From Aphanothece saxicola GSE-SYN-MK-01-06B (GTDB lineage Bacteria; Cyanobacteriota; Cyanobacteriia; PCC-6307; Cyanobiaceae), in the NCBI GenBank assembly GCA_019359745.1, contig JAHHGT010000001.1, positions 124,001-188,000 of the forward strand: DNA of 64,000 bases, read 5' to 3'. Of the stretch, positions 1 through 8,360 are shown piece by piece (position 1 is the first letter of the stretch; each line of letters starts with the position of its first letter). The notes under the pieces are model-generated. The model made no database searches and was not told where the DNA came from. It saw nothing but the letters and a program-made list of their open reading frames with translations. A program made the position numbers and the translations under genes.

Positions 1-1839
1 CACCACCGGAGCTTCCAGGCCCAGCGAACAGCTGCCGGCGGCGGTCTGCCAGGCATCGATCGCCCCCATCAGCTCCGGCAGCTCCCCGGCGGCCTCGCCC
101 CCATCGCCGAACAGGTCGTCGACCAGCCGCCGCAGCCGTTCCACCCAGTCGGCCACGTCGCCGCCGCGGCGCAGCTCCCCCAGCCAGTGGCGCAGACGGC
201 CAAGCAGATGCAGCCAGCGTCCGCTCAGCTCCAGCGGCACGCCCCCCTCCCAGGGGGCCGTGTCCCCCGGCGCCAGGCCCGCACCAGCGGGCAGCACCAG
301 GCCGAGCAGCAGCCGGTCGATCGCCCAGGCCAGGCTGTGGCAGGCCCCGTCCTTCTCCTGGCCGTCGAGGCCCCAACGGAAGCCCACCTCCTGCAGGGCC
401 TCCACAAGGCGGGCCGCCTCCCTGGCCTCGAGGCCGAAGCGGACCAGCAGGGGCGGGCAACCCAGCAGGGTCTCCAGTCCTGAGGCGGTGAGGCGACTGC
501 CGGCCAGCTCCAGCAGCAGCAGCAACGTGCTGCCGAGGCCGGCCCCCTCCTCCTGACTGCGGTCGGTCAGTCGCCAGGGGAGGTCCACCCCCGTGGCGTG
601 GCGATCGCCGAACACCGAGGCCACCAGGGGGGCGAAGCCGTTGATGTCCGGCGTCATCACCAGGATGTCGCGTGGTTCGAGGCTGGGGTCGGCCGCCAGC
701 AGCTGCAGCAGGCGGTCGCGCACGATCTGCACCTGGCGCAGCCGGCCAGGGCAGGCATGGAACTCCAGGGAGCGATCCTGGTGATCCACCTGCAGGGCAG
801 GAATCCGGCTGGCGTCAGCCAGCTGGTCCTGCAGCTGGGCCAGCAGGGGGGCCGGCCCAGGGCCACCGGCCGCAGCGAAGAAGAGATCCTTCGCCTGCTC
901 CTCCCCCAGCTGGGCCTCGCCGGTTCCCTCCAGCAACTGCTGGAATTCCCCCCCCAGACGGCCGAAGCGGGCTTCCAGGCCCGGGGCCTCCAGCAGCCAG
1001 GCGGCCTCCAGCGGCTGGCGCAGGGCCAGGGCATCACTGAGCTGGCGGCGACGCTCGCCGCAGCGTTGCCAGAGGTCACGGCAGGGGGTGAGCAGGTAGA
1101 GGTCCACCGAGCGATGCAGGCTCAGGGCCTGGAGCAGCTGCACCTGGATCGGCGCCATGCTGCTGAGACCGAAGAGGCGCAGGGGGGTGCCGCGGGCCTC
1201 CTCGCAGAGCTCGCCGCGGCGCAGCCGGCTGACCAGCTCCTGCACCCGGCGGCCGAACGGTTCCTGGCCCAGGGACTGGCGCAGGGAGCGGTAAAGCAGG
1301 GGTTGCCAGCACTGGGTTGCCGGCAGGGCCCGGCCGTTGGCATCGATCGCCTGCCCCGCCTCCCAGGCGCCCAGCAGTTCCGGCCGGTAGAGGGCGTAGT
1401 CATCGAAGGCATCGGCGATGGCGCGCCCCAGCTGCCAGTGGCCCAGCTCCAGCTGGTCGCCCCCGCCCCGTTCCGCCAGCCAGTGGCGCAACGGCCCCCC
1501 CTCCGGCGCGGCGGCCACCGCCGGCAGCAGGTCGAGCAGGGGCCAGACCAGCTGGTCGGCGCGCCAGGGATCGGCCGTGCCGCCACCGGCCCCTGGTTCC
1601 GCCCCGGCCAGCAACTGGTCCACCAGCTGGCGCAGATGGCTGCCCGGGAAAGGAAAACGCAGGTTGGCGGCGATGCCGCCCAGGTGTTCGGCGAGCTGCT
1701 CGCCGAGCCAGCGGCTGGTGGGCCAGGTGTTGACCACCACCTGCACCTGCTCGAAGGGATCGGGGGGCTGCAAGCGCAGCTGGGTGGCCAGCACCCGGGC
1801 CAGCAGTTCCGCCCGGTTGCTGCGAAAGACGGTCAGCAA
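1..1839 (-). CDS. recC: RecC, exodeoxyribonuclease V gamma subunit (N-terminal 613 codons, truncated by window edge)
   Basis: RecC is the chi-recognising subunit of the RecBCD helicase-nuclease that processes double-strand breaks. The minus strand reads open from a TTG at 1839 to base 1, and the 3' end lies outside the window. The translation begins LLTVFRSNRAELLARVLA and contains NTWPTSRWLGEQLAEHLG, the PFPG segment, LRLFGLSSMAPIQVQLLQAL, DILVMTPDI and GVDLPWRLTDRS, all typical of the inactivated helicase fold of RecC. The in-frame stop lies just upstream, so the start is TTG at 1839 or CTG at 1836; there is no clear ribosome binding site. recB and recD are not in the window. Confidence is high for the family. 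Confidence 0.9.
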   Translation of the reverse strand, partial: MLTVFRSNRAELLARVLATQLRLQPPDPFEQVQVVVNTWPTSRWLGEQLAEHLGGIAANLRFPFPGSHLRQLVDQLLAGAEPGAGGGTADPWRADQLVWPLLDLLPAVAAAPEGGPLRHWLAERGGGDQLELGHWQLGRAIADAFDDYALYRPELLGAWEAGQAIDANGRALPATQCWQPLLYRSLRQSLGQEPFGRRVQELVSRLRRGELCEEARGTPLRLFGLSSMAPIQVQLLQALSLHRSVDLYLLTPCRDLWQRCGERRRQLSDALALRQPLEAAWLLEAPGLEARFGRLGGEFQQLLEGTGEAQLGEEQAKDLFFAAAGGPGPAPLLAQLQDQLADASRIPALQVDHQDRSLEFHACPGRLRQVQIVRDRLLQLLAADPSLEPRDILVMTPDINGFAPLVASVFGDRHATGVDLPWRLTDRSQEEGAGLGSTLLLLLELAGSRLTASGLETLLGCPPLLVRFGLEAREAARLVEALQEVGFRWGLDGQEKDGACHSLAWAIDRLLLGLVLPAGAGLAPGDTAPWEGGVPLELSGRWLHLLGRLRHWLGELRRGGDVADWVERLRRLVDDLFGDGGEAAGELPELMGAIDAWQTAAGSCSLGLEAPVV

Positions 1840-1849
1840 GGGGGCTGGC

Positions 1850-2524
1850 TCAGAGGACGCAGCTCAGGGCTGAGCCATGCACCAGGGCGGGCAAGTGTCT
1901 GCCTGTCGCAGGCAGACCGCTGACCCGTCGCGTCTCCTGGGTTTCGGGGCAATAGGCCGTGAGGTCGCCGCCGTAGCAGGCACCGGTGTCAAGCAGGACG
2001 ATCGACCCCAGTCTGCGCAGGCCGGGCCCGGGGGTGTGGCCGACGATCACCTCGCCGAAGCGGTTGTCGTAGGCCTGCCAGAAGGCCAGTCGGACGTTGA
2101 GATCGGGCTGCCAGGTGCGCGGGTCGAAGCCGGCATGGGTCGCCACCCAGCCCTGACCCCAGTAGGCAAGGGGGAGCTGGTCGAGCCGGTCGCGCCAGAG
2201 GCGGCAGCGGGCCACCCCCAGCTGGCGGTAGGTGTCGTTGCCGTTCAGGTCGGGGTGGCTGGTGGGGGCCAGGCCGAGGTCGAGCCGGGTGACCAGATCC
2301 CGTTCATGGTTGCCCTTGAGCCACACGGCCCGACCACGGCGCACCAGGTCCCAGACCAGTTCCATGGCGGCTTCGATGCCGGAACCGCGGTTGATCACGT
2401 CGCCGCAGAACACCAGCCGGTCGCCAGGGGGCAGCCGGGCCACCAGCCATTGCAGAGCGTCCGCGCAGCCATGAACATCCCCGATCACCCAGTGGCGCGG
2501 AGGACGTTGGTCCGGGAACGTCAT
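1850..2524 (-). CDS. Calcineurin-like metallophosphoesterase (PPP-family protein phosphatase)
   Basis: Cytosolic metal-dependent phosphatase of the bacterial PrpA/PrpB and diadenosine tetraphosphatase-like type. The PPP signature is complete: GDVHGCADAL near residue 15, FCGDVINRG near residue 40, KGNHERDLV near residue 70, then THAGFDP and VGHTPGPG with metal-binding histidines. I chose the ATG at 2524 because the protein then begins MTFPDQRPPRHWVIGDVHG, as is usual; an upstream ATG at 2575 would add 17 residues of no recognisable character. About 224 residues is normal for the family. It lies 10 bases upstream of recC on the same strand and may share its transcript. The physiological substrate cannot be told from sequence. 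Confidence 0.85.
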   Translation of the reverse strand: MTFPDQRPPRHWVIGDVHGCADALQWLVARLPPGDRLVFCGDVINRGSGIEAAMELVWDLVRRGRAVWLKGNHERDLVTRLDLGLAPTSHPDLNGNDTYRQLGVARCRLWRDRLDQLPLAYWGQGWVATHAGFDPRTWQPDLNVRLAFWQAYDNRFGEVIVGHTPGPGLRRLGSIVLLDTGACYGGDLTAYCPETQETRRVSGLPATGRHLPALVHGSALSCVL

Positions 2525-2646
2525 CAAGAAGGAAGTTTCCTCCCAAGTGTTGCCCTTGAAGTGGGCTTCTGTCACCCCCGCCGGCTCCGGCAGGGCTCCA
2601 GCGCTGATACGGTGCGCCCACCGTGCACCCCAGGAGGCAACGGGCG

Positions 2647-2991
2647 ATGGACCTGAAGGATCTGCCGGTCACGCAGCGCGTCAACGCTTTGGTGAAGGCG
2701 CTGGACGGGGCCAAACGCACCAATGAGGCCCTGGCCCGCTGCAGTGATGGCGAAGCCATGCTGGATGTGCTCCTGAATGCCTCCTCCCGGCTGGGTCTGG
2801 GTCTGACCCGCTGGGAACTGGAGAACACGCCGCCGATCCGGGACTGGATCTGGTGGAAGAACAAGGAAGCGCCCCTGACCATCGGCGACAGCAAGCCCCG
2901 TTACCAGCAGGACGGCGGCCAGGGCAGGCCGCGGCCCGAGGGCTCATCCGAGGACGAGACACCCCGGCGTCGCTTCCTGGGTCTGTTCTGA
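2647..2991 (+). CDS. Small conserved cyanobacterial protein, Nif11-like helical domain
   Basis: A 114-residue protein of unknown function. The first 75 residues form a helical domain (VTQRVNALVKALDGAKR, then LLNASSRLGLGLTRWELE) resembling the Nif11-like fold found in leader peptides and stand-alone cyanobacterial proteins. The segment TPPIRDWIWWKNKE follows, then a polar, probably disordered tail rich in Gly, Arg and Glu. The start at 2647 is supported by an AGGAGG sequence about ten bases upstream. No Gly-Gly leader cleavage site or Cys/Ser/Thr-rich core peptide is present, so it is not an evident RiPP precursor. A short dyad without a T-run (2997-3012) separates it from the convergent ycf54. 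The gene is likely real; the family label is tentative. Confidence 0.65.
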   Translation: MDLKDLPVTQRVNALVKALDGAKRTNEALARCSDGEAMLDVLLNASSRLGLGLTRWELENTPPIRDWIWWKNKEAPLTIGDSKPRYQQDGGQGRPRPEGSSEDETPRRRFLGLF

Positions 2992-3004
2992 GGGTCTGGG
3001 CTGT

Positions 3005-3325
3005 TCAGCCCAGGGTGGCGAGAGGGTCGGGGATGGTGCTGCTTGGAGCCTCGAAGCTTCCCAGGGCCACGAACTCCAGTCGCAGCTTCATGAACGTGAT
3101 GAACTTCTCGTCGGTGGACACCACCGCCGCGGCGGGCCGGGGAACGGCGGCCACCGCGGTGGCCAGCTCGGGCGATTCGAGGAAGGCGGGACGTTCCAGG
3201 AGCCAGAAGTCGATGGTCTTGTCCTTTTCGGCGTAGTTGCGCACGCGTTCGCGCAGCACCTCCTCCAGGGGTTCCTCCTCGAGCAGGAAGGCGCGGCTGG
3301 CGGCGACGAAGTGGTAACGGGTCAT
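3005..3325 (-). CDS. ycf54: Ycf54 family protein (DUF2488), Mg-protoporphyrin IX monomethyl ester cyclase factor
   Basis: Ycf54 is a small soluble accessory protein needed for assembly or activity of the aerobic cyclase that forms the isocyclic ring of chlorophyll, where it binds AcsF/CycI. The 106-residue product starts MTRYHFVAASRAFLLEEEPL and carries the family's RVRNYAEKDKTIDFWLLERP and TDEKFITFMKLRLEFV segments. ATG at 3325 is chosen because it matches the usual family N-terminus; the long open frame upstream runs into pdxJ. The gene lies 13 bases downstream of pdxJ on the same strand, so the two are probably co-transcribed. Confidence 0.93.
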   Translation of the reverse strand: MTRYHFVAASRAFLLEEEPLEEVLRERVRNYAEKDKTIDFWLLERPAFLESPELATAVAAVPRPAAAVVSTDEKFITFMKLRLEFVALGSFEAPSSTIPDPLATLG

Positions 3326-3338
3326 GGCGGGTGGGGCC

Positions 3339-4088
3339 TCAGGGCTGGCGGTCGCCGAACAGCGGGTCGCGGCGGGGATTCTGCACCAGCGCCCGCATCT
3401 GCCGCACCGCCTCCTGGAGGCCGACGGCCAGGGCACGGGCCACGATCGTGTGGCCGATGTTGAGCTCCTCCATGGCCTCGATCGCCGCGATCGGCTCGAC
3501 GTTGTGGTAAGTGAGGCCATGGCCGGCGTTCACCCGCAGGCCAAGGCCCCTGGCGATGGCGGTGGCCTCGCTGATCCGGGCCAGCTGGAACGGCTGCTGC
3601 TCCCAGGCGGCCTCGGCGTAGGCGCCGGTGTGCAGCTCCACCCAGCGGGCTCCGCAGCTCCGGCTGGCCTCCAGCTGGGCGTCGTCCGGGTCGACGAACA
3701 GGCTGACGCCAATCCCTGCCCCCATCAGGCGCTCCACCAGGGGAGCAAGGCTCTCCACCTGCCCGGCCACGTCCAGGCCGCCCTCGGTGGTCACCTCCTC
3801 GCGACGCTCCGGCACCAGGGTCACCATGTCGGGGCGGAGGCGCAGGGCGATCGCCTCCATCTCCGCGGTGGCGGCCATCTCCAGGTTGAGACGGGTGCGC
3901 ACGGTGGCCCGCAGCAGCTCCACGTCCCTGTCCTGGATGTGGCGCCGGTCTTCCCGCAGATGCACGGTGATGCCGTCGGCGCCGCCCAGCTCGGCCAGCA
4001 GGGCAAAGCGCACCGGATCGGGCTCCACGGTGCGGCGGGCCTGCCGCACGTTGGCGATGTGGTCGATGTTGACCCCGAGGCTGGCCAT
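3339..4088 (-). CDS. pdxJ: Pyridoxine 5'-phosphate synthase PdxJ
   Basis: PdxJ condenses 3-amino-2-oxopropyl phosphate with 1-deoxyxylulose 5-phosphate to make pyridoxine 5'-phosphate, the last ring-forming step of the DXP-dependent vitamin B6 pathway. The 249-residue TIM-barrel protein begins [19 protein letters not shown], the family hallmark. It also contains [74 protein letters not shown] and [12 protein letters not shown]. The start at 4088 is fixed by these N-terminal residues; the 23-residue upstream extension is rejected. ycf54 follows after 13 bases. Length and motifs are complete, so the enzyme should be active. Confidence 0.97.
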   Translation of the reverse strand: MASLGVNIDHIANVRQARRTVEPDPVRFALLAELGGADGITVHLREDRRHIQDRDVELLRATVRTRLNLEMAATAEMEAIALRLRPDMVTLVPERREEVTTEGGLDVAGQVESLAPLVERLMGAGIGVSLFVDPDDAQLEASRSCGARWVELHTGAYAEAAWEQQPFQLARISEATAIARGLGLRVNAGHGLTYHNVEPIAAIEAMEELNIGHTIVARALAVGLQEAVRQMRALVQNPRRDPLFGDRQP

Positions 4089-4200
4089 GGGCGGCAGGTG
4101 GCTGAAGCGATCCTGACCGAACCGTATCGGTCGCTGCGGCCGCGGCCGCAGGCCCAACTGCCCGCCGCTGCCAGGCAGGGGGGGATCCAGCCCCTAGCTT

Positions 4201-4959
4201 TTGAACCGACGTTCTGCCGGATCGAGAGTGTTGGCGGCGCAGACGCCCTCCGGACCAGGCTCCTCCCTGGCGATCAGCCCGCGGGAGAGTTCCCTGTGTG
4301 GCGGCATCAGCCCCTGGCTGTCGCCACTGGCGATGGTGGTCACGATCGACCTTGTGCTGAAGGGCTACTTCGGTGAGCTGCAGGTGCTCGATCGCCAGAA
4401 CCTGCCCACTGAGGGGGCCGTGCTGCTTGCCCCCACCCACCGGGCCCGCTGGGATGCCCTGATGCTTCCCTGGGCCGCCGGCCGCCGGATCACCGGTCGC
4501 GACTGCCGCTTCATGGTCACGGCGGATGAAATGAAAGGACTGCAGGGGTGGTTCCTGCACCGCCTCGGCTGTTTCCCGGTCGACCAGGGCCGTCCCACCC
4601 TGACCAGCCTGCGTTTTTCCGTGGAGTTGCTGGCCGCAGGCCAGCAACTGGTGGTGTTTCCCGAGGGCCGCATCCGGCGCGAGGACGGCCCCATCCGGCT
4701 GCACCAAGGGCTCGCCCGCCTGGCCCTGCTGGCCGCCAGCCAGGGCGTGGATGTGCCTGTGGTGCCGGTGGGCCTCGCCTACGGCCACGCCGATCCCCGC
4801 CCCGGCGATGGGGCTGCGGTGTGTTTCGGCCACCCCTTGCGGGCGGCGGGCCAGGGTCGCCAGGCGGCCCTGACCTTCGGAGCTGAAGTCGCCGCTGCGA
4901 TGGAGTCGGCCGAGCAAGCGGCCCGCGCCGTGGTGGGCCGCCCGATCGGCTCCCCGTAA
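4201..4959 (+). CDS. 1-acyl-sn-glycerol-3-phosphate acyltransferase family protein (PlsC-like)
   Basis: Membrane-associated acyltransferase of the PlsC/LPLAT superfamily, expected to transfer an acyl chain to a lysophospholipid or related acceptor. The catalytic HX4D motif is THRARWDAL, followed by FPVDQGRPT, the acceptor-binding motif VVFPEGRIRR and the late VVPVGLAYG block. Of 252 residues, about 45 precede the first recognisable helix. The start is uncertain: TTG at 4201 is used here, while ATG at 4333 (MVVTIDLVLKGYF) would still keep the catalytic domain. It is divergent from pdxJ, with 112 bases between. The substrate is not inferable; plsC itself may be elsewhere. Confidence 0.82.
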   Translation: MNRRSAGSRVLAAQTPSGPGSSLAISPRESSLCGGISPWLSPLAMVVTIDLVLKGYFGELQVLDRQNLPTEGAVLLAPTHRARWDALMLPWAAGRRITGRDCRFMVTADEMKGLQGWFLHRLGCFPVDQGRPTLTSLRFSVELLAAGQQLVVFPEGRIRREDGPIRLHQGLARLALLAASQGVDVPVVPVGLAYGHADPRPGDGAAVCFGHPLRAAGQGRQAALTFGAEVAAAMESAEQAARAVVGRPIGSP

Positions 4960-4988
4960 AGTTCGGCCGTTACCCGTCAGGCGTCGAC

Positions 4989-5567
4989 GTGATCAGGCCT
5001 TCCGCCATCCTTTCCCTCCGATCCGCTCGGCCATCGGGCTTCGCCGGGGTCTGCGGAGGCGCCCTGGCCCTGCTCGCCCTGGCCCAGCCGTTGCTCCAAC
5101 CACCGGCCCGGGCCCAGGCCACGACGCCCCAGACGGTGCAGCCCGCCGGCACTGATCTCAACCTCTCCTCGGTGAAGACCCTGCTTGCCAGAGGTGATGC
5201 GGCGGTGGCCAGCGGCAACCTGGCCGAGGGGCGGCGCCTCTATGACCTGGCCCGGGATGCGAGCCGGCGACTGCTGGGCTTCTACCGCGACCTGAGCGGC
5301 TCCTTCCGCGGCCTGGATGCGCGCATCCCCCGGGAGATGGACGACAAGGGCCGGGAAGCCCTGACCCTGCTGGCCGATACCAACCTGAGGCTGGCGGCCC
5401 TGTTCCGCCGCCAGAACCAGCCGGAGGTGGCCATCCCCCTGCTGGTGGAGGTGGTCAAGATCATGACTCCCACCAACGAAGGCGGGCGCAAGGCCTACCA
5501 GCAATTGGTGGAACTGGGTTTCGTCGTCACCCCCTACACCGCACCTGGTTCGTCCACCGGCGGTTGA
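4989..5567 (+). CDS. Secreted conserved cyanobacterial protein of unknown function
   Basis: A 192-residue exported protein. After a basic N-terminus comes a hydrophobic stretch ([14 protein letters not shown]) ending in PPARAQATT, consistent with signal peptidase I cleavage after ARA. The mature part is mostly helical, with a pattern like a TPR or helical hairpin ([35 protein letters not shown] in part), then a conserved-looking block around [20 protein letters not shown] and a short Gly/Ser tail. The start codon is GTG at 4989. I do not recognise a named family. It sits 29 bases after the acyltransferase and 47 bases before bolA, so it may belong to one transcript running through grxD. Confidence 0.7.
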   Translation: MIRPSAILSLRSARPSGFAGVCGGALALLALAQPLLQPPARAQATTPQTVQPAGTDLNLSSVKTLLARGDAAVASGNLAEGRRLYDLARDASRRLLGFYRDLSGSFRGLDARIPREMDDKGREALTLLADTNLRLAALFRRQNQPEVAIPLLVEVVKIMTPTNEGGRKAYQQLVELGFVVTPYTAPGSSTGG

Positions 5568-5614
5568 TCGTCCTTAGATTCCAGCTTCCCGTCATCCCCC
5601 CGATCCCCGCCGCC

Positions 5615-5848
5615 ATGGTGCAACCGGAGCAGGTCAAGGACGCCATCCGCCGAGCGCTTCCCGATGCCGCCGTCGAGGTCGAGGATCTCACCGGTGGTGG
5701 TGACCACCTCCAGGTCAAGGTGGTGTCCGGCGCCTTCGCCGGGCTCAACCGGGTACGGCAGCACCAGCTGGTCTATGGCGCCCTGCGCAGTGAGCTGGCC
5801 AGCGAGGCCATCCATGCCCTGGCGGTGCAGACCGCCCTTCCTTCCTGA
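5615..5848 (+). CDS. bolA: BolA family protein
   Basis: BolA proteins pair with monothiol CGFS glutaredoxins through a bridging [2Fe-2S] cluster and act in iron-sulphur trafficking and iron sensing. The 77-residue protein [18 protein letters not shown] has the class-II KH-like pattern, [19 protein letters not shown] with the conserved GDHLQV core, then [19 protein letters not shown], which contains the RxxxHRxVY-like helix. The start at 5615 gives the canonical N-terminus; an upstream ATG at 5564 adds nothing recognisable. It lies 23 bases upstream of grxD, the partner expected from the family. Confidence 0.93.
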   Translation: MVQPEQVKDAIRRALPDAAVEVEDLTGGGDHLQVKVVSGAFAGLNRVRQHQLVYGALRSELASEAIHALAVQTALPS

Positions 5849-5871
5849 TTTCCTTCCCCGATTCCGTCAAA

Positions 5872-6195
5872 ATGGACGCCAGCACCCGTCAACGCATCGA
5901 CGACCTGATCACGACCAGCCCCGTGGTGGTCTTCATGAAGGGCAACAAGTTGATGCCTCAGTGTGGATTCTCTAACAATGTGGTCCAGATCCTCCAGTCC
6001 CTGGGTGTGCCTTTCGAGACGTTCGATGTGCTCTCGGACATGGAGATCCGCCAGGGGATCAAGGAGTTTTCCGATTGGCCCACGATCCCCCAGGTGTATG
6101 TCAAAGGGGAGTTTCTCGGCGGCTCCGACATCCTGATCGAGATGTACAACAGCGGCGAACTGCGCGAGAAGTTGGAAGTCGCCCTGGCTTCCTGA
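5872..6195 (+). CDS. grxD: Monothiol glutaredoxin, CGFS type (Grx4/GrxD)
   Basis: Cytosolic [2Fe-2S] carrier that works with BolA. The 107-residue protein contains VVFMKGNKLMPQCGFSNNVV with the single-cysteine CGFS active site at about residues 32-35, the glutathione-binding WPTIPQVYVKGEF segment and GGSDILIEMYNSGEL near the C-terminus. The KG motif typical of CGFS glutaredoxins precedes the active site. It is directly downstream of bolA in an apparent two-gene unit and followed by a GC-rich hairpin with a short T-run that probably ends the transcript. Confidence 0.96.
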   Translation: MDASTRQRIDDLITTSPVVVFMKGNKLMPQCGFSNNVVQILQSLGVPFETFDVLSDMEIRQGIKEFSDWPTIPQVYVKGEFLGGSDILIEMYNSGELREKLEVALAS

Positions 6196-6221
6196 GTCTT
6201 GTCCTGGCCAGCCACGCGCTG

Positions 6222-6243
6222 CGAGCCGCTCAGTAGCGGCTCG
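6222..6243. terminator. Hairpin between convergent grxD and a small gene
   Basis: A perfect 9-bp stem (CGAGCCGCT/AGCGGCTCG) with a 4-base loop lies 27 bases after the grxD stop and is followed by TTT on the plus strand. It overlaps the last codons of the convergent minus-strand gene. It is likely a terminator for bolA-grxD; efficiency is uncertain because the T-run is short. Confidence 0.6.
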
Positions 6244-6496
6244 TTTCCATCAGCAGGCGGGGTTGGCCGTCTGGGCCCATGAAGCTGGATGGGTCCTGGA
6301 TCCAGCGGTCGATCAGTTCCTCCAGCCGTCGCTGGGAATGGTGATCCAGCACGGCTGTGCGGCGCAACGCATGCAGATACCCGTCGGCGTACAGCCGCAG
6401 CTCCGAGGGCCCGTGGTGACGATCGGCCAGGGCCTGGCAGGCATCACACAGGGACTGGAAGTGGCGGATGGCGTCGGGATGTTGGAGTGCTGTCAT
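6230..6496 (-). CDS. Small conserved cyanobacterial protein (possibly DUF6761)
   Basis: An 88-residue soluble helical protein, MTALQHPDAIRHFQSLCDAC, continuing QALADRHHGPSELRLYADGYLH and ending near FMGPDGQPRLLMETSRY. It is rich in His and Leu and has no signal peptide or membrane segment. It resembles a family found throughout cyanobacteria with no assigned function; I match it to DUF6761 only from memory. ATG at 6496 gives the compact form; an upstream in-frame start at 6628 would add a low-complexity extension. It is convergent with grxD, sharing the hairpin at 6222-6243. Confidence 0.65.
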   Translation of the reverse strand: MTALQHPDAIRHFQSLCDACQALADRHHGPSELRLYADGYLHALRRTAVLDHHSQRRLEELIDRWIQDPSSFMGPDGQPRLLMETSRY

Positions 6497-6700
6497 GGCT
6501 GGGGTCGGGCCCCTTGGCGTCATTGTGGCGGCGATCGCCGGCAGATGGCCCCATCCTGCCGTGCCGCGACCGCCTTCCGGGAGCAGACAGTTGACAAGGC
6601 ATCGCCCGTCACCGGCGTCCACGCACATTTCCAGTTAGCGTTGGCTCACTCAATCGGCTGTCGGCACTTCCGCTTCTGATTTCATCGTGATGCCGAGGAG

Positions 6701-7492
6701 ATGCCCGTGGCCCAGGACAAACTGACCGACCCCGGAGGCAGCCCTCGGAGGGTGCTCGTGGTCGACCCCCACGCGACCCTCCGCACCGTCCTGGCCCAAC
6801 GCCTCCGTCAGGACGGCCACCTGGCAGCAGCGGTGGCCACAGCCCGTGAAGCCCTGGAGATCTGCCAGGAGCAATCCCCCGACCTCTTGGTGAGTGCCGA
6901 GCTGCTGGAGGAAACGTCCGCCCTGCGCCTGGCGGCCCAGCTGCACTGCCAGGTGATGGTGCTCACGGCCCGTTCCGGTTCCGAGCCCGTGGTGGCTCTC
7001 CTTGATGCCGGTGCCGACGACGTGCTGCGCAAGCCCTTTGGTCTGGAAGAGCTGGCCGCCCGCTGCCGCACCCTGCTGCGCCGCAGCGGCAGTGGTCTGC
7101 AGGAGCGGGTCTGTGTGGGTCCTCTGGAGGTGCACCTGCTGCTGCGCCAGGTCACCCTGCGCGATCAGCCGGTGGAGCTCAGCCCTCGCGAGTTCGCCCT
7201 CCTCTGCGCCCTGCTGATGCCCCCTGGTGTGGTGCGCAGTCGCCAGGAACTGTTGCGCATGGCCTGGCCTCCCTTCAGTGGCGGGCCCCGTTCAGTCGAC
7301 ACCCAGGTGCTCACCCTGCGACGCAAGCTTGAGCAGGCCGGTCTCGGCGAGGGGGGGGCGATCGAAACGATGCGCCAGCAGGGCTACCGCTTCAGTCTCG
7401 ACACCTTGCCTGAGTTCAGCGAGGAGGCTGCCGGGGCCGCCGGTTCCGGGCTGCTGCTCACCTCTCCCAGCAGCTCCAGCCGCCTGAACTAG
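6701..7492 (+). CDS. OmpR-family response regulator with degenerate receiver domain
   Basis: A 263-residue DNA-binding response regulator. Residues 17-125 form a receiver (RRVLVVDPHATLRTVLAQ ... LTARSG ... DDVLRKPFGLEELAARC); residues 135-240 form an OmpR/PhoB winged helix (LSPREFALLCALL, VDTQVLTLRRKLE, ETMRQQGYRF). A short Ser-rich tail follows. The conserved Thr and Lys of the switch are kept, but where canonical receivers have the phosphorylated Asp (PDLxxxD) this one reads PDLLVSAEL, with Ala in place of Asp. It is therefore probably controlled without phosphorylation, as for several atypical cyanobacterial regulators. No histidine kinase is adjacent. Targets are unknown. Confidence 0.85.
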   Translation: MPVAQDKLTDPGGSPRRVLVVDPHATLRTVLAQRLRQDGHLAAAVATAREALEICQEQSPDLLVSAELLEETSALRLAAQLHCQVMVLTARSGSEPVVALLDAGADDVLRKPFGLEELAARCRTLLRRSGSGLQERVCVGPLEVHLLLRQVTLRDQPVELSPREFALLCALLMPPGVVRSRQELLRMAWPPFSGGPRSVDTQVLTLRRKLEQAGLGEGGAIETMRQQGYRFSLDTLPEFSEEAAGAAGSGLLLTSPSSSSRLN

Positions 7493-7516
7493 GCCCCACC
7501 AGCCAGTGGTTCAGAC

Positions 7517-7534
7517 ACCCACCATCAAGTGGGT
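7517..7534. terminator. Short hairpin between convergent genes
   Basis: ACCCAC and GTGGGT flank a 6-base loop just after the response-regulator gene, overlapping the stop region of the convergent minus-strand gene. There is no strong T-run, so this is only a weak terminator candidate. Confidence 0.35.
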
Positions 7535-8073
7535 CTAAGAAGCAGAGCCAGCCCTTCACCCACAAGCAGCACGGCGGACAGCAGAGCCAGCAGCTGATAG
7601 GTCCAGGGGGGGCTGATGCGTCCGATGCCCTCGGTGGTCAGGCCCGTGGCGCTTGAAAAGCGTGCCAGGAAGTCGTCGAAACGCACCACCCGCTGGGGCA
7701 GCAACCATGCGGCACCGCTGCGGCCATCCTCTGTGGGGGCGCTGCGCACGTAATAGACCCGGCCCCCCTGGCTGGTGGTGACCGGCGTGAGATCCGTGAT
7801 GCGGTTCCAGGGCAGTTGCCAGCCGCGGCGCAGCAGCCAGGAACACCAGGGCGGGTGGCCCACCCGCAGCCCCTGGCCATCGAGCTCGACCCGCTCACTG
7901 GTGATCGCCACCACCAGCAGCAGGCCGGAAGAGCAGGCCAACCCCAGGGGCAGATGCATCGGCTCCGGTGCCAGAAATGGCAGCGGCAGCACCAGGGCCA
8001 GGTAGAGGCCCAGAAGCGTGCAGCGGATCAGCGGTGCCATCGGGTAGCGATGGCACGACGGCTCGGCGCTCAT
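7525..8073 (-). CDS. Membrane protein of unknown function
   Basis: A 182-residue protein with a likely N-terminal membrane hairpin (PLIRCTLLGLYLALVLPLPF and LPLGLACSSGLLLVVAITS, residues 14-58), then a cytoplasmic beta-rich domain of about 85 residues (LRVGHPPWCSWLLRRGWQL ... DLTPVTTSQGGRVYYV ... PQRVVRFDDFLARF) that looks PH-like, and a final membrane segment (YQLLALLSAVLLVGEGLALL). I do not recognise a named family. Its ATG overlaps the stop codon of the upstream gene by four bases (ATGA), so the two are very probably translationally coupled. Confidence 0.7.
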   Translation of the reverse strand: MSAEPSCHRYPMAPLIRCTLLGLYLALVLPLPFLAPEPMHLPLGLACSSGLLLVVAITSERVELDGQGLRVGHPPWCSWLLRRGWQLPWNRITDLTPVTTSQGGRVYYVRSAPTEDGRSGAAWLLPQRVVRFDDFLARFSSATGLTTEGIGRISPPWTYQLLALLSAVLLVGEGLALLLRPT

Positions 8074-8351
8074 CGGTCCTCGGGGGATCCGGGCAGGGGT
8101 TCGATGACCTGGGAGGGCTGGTAGCGGCCCCCGAACACCTCCGCCTCCCGACCTTTCCAGAAGCTGCCGAGGCGCATCAGATCGGCGTGGGCTTCACCGA
8201 GTCGCTCGACGTACTCGTTGGGCTCCATCGTGTCCTTGGCCTCTTTGAGCTTGCTGAGGCGCAGCAGGTGCCACACCCAGGGCTTGCCCATTTCGCCGCG
8301 GGCCTCCAGGTAGAGGGCCAGGTCGGAGGAACTGGGAATCGGAGCCGCCAT
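8070..8351 (-). CDS. Small conserved soluble protein of unknown function
   Basis: A 93-residue charged protein (MAAPIPSSSDLALYLEARGE, then MGKPWVWHLLRLSKLKEAKD and EYVERLGEAHADLMRLGSFW). It has no membrane segment or known catalytic motif. Spacing of hydrophobic residues suggests three or four helices. It is the first gene of a two-gene unit with the downstream membrane protein through an ATGA overlap, suggesting a joint role. An AT-rich palindromic site lies just upstream of its start at 8361-8379. The gene looks real from codon use; its function is unknown. Confidence 0.65.
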   Translation of the reverse strand: MAAPIPSSSDLALYLEARGEMGKPWVWHLLRLSKLKEAKDTMEPNEYVERLGEAHADLMRLGSFWKGREAEVFGGRYQPSQVIEPLPGSPEDR

Positions 8352-8360
8352 GGACGCGAA

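Noticed and set aside
598-1923. Long plus-strand open frame of 441 codons over recC
   Set aside because: It is the antisense of recC, Gln/Arg/Ala/Gly-rich, with no domain; the minus strand reads a clear RecC.
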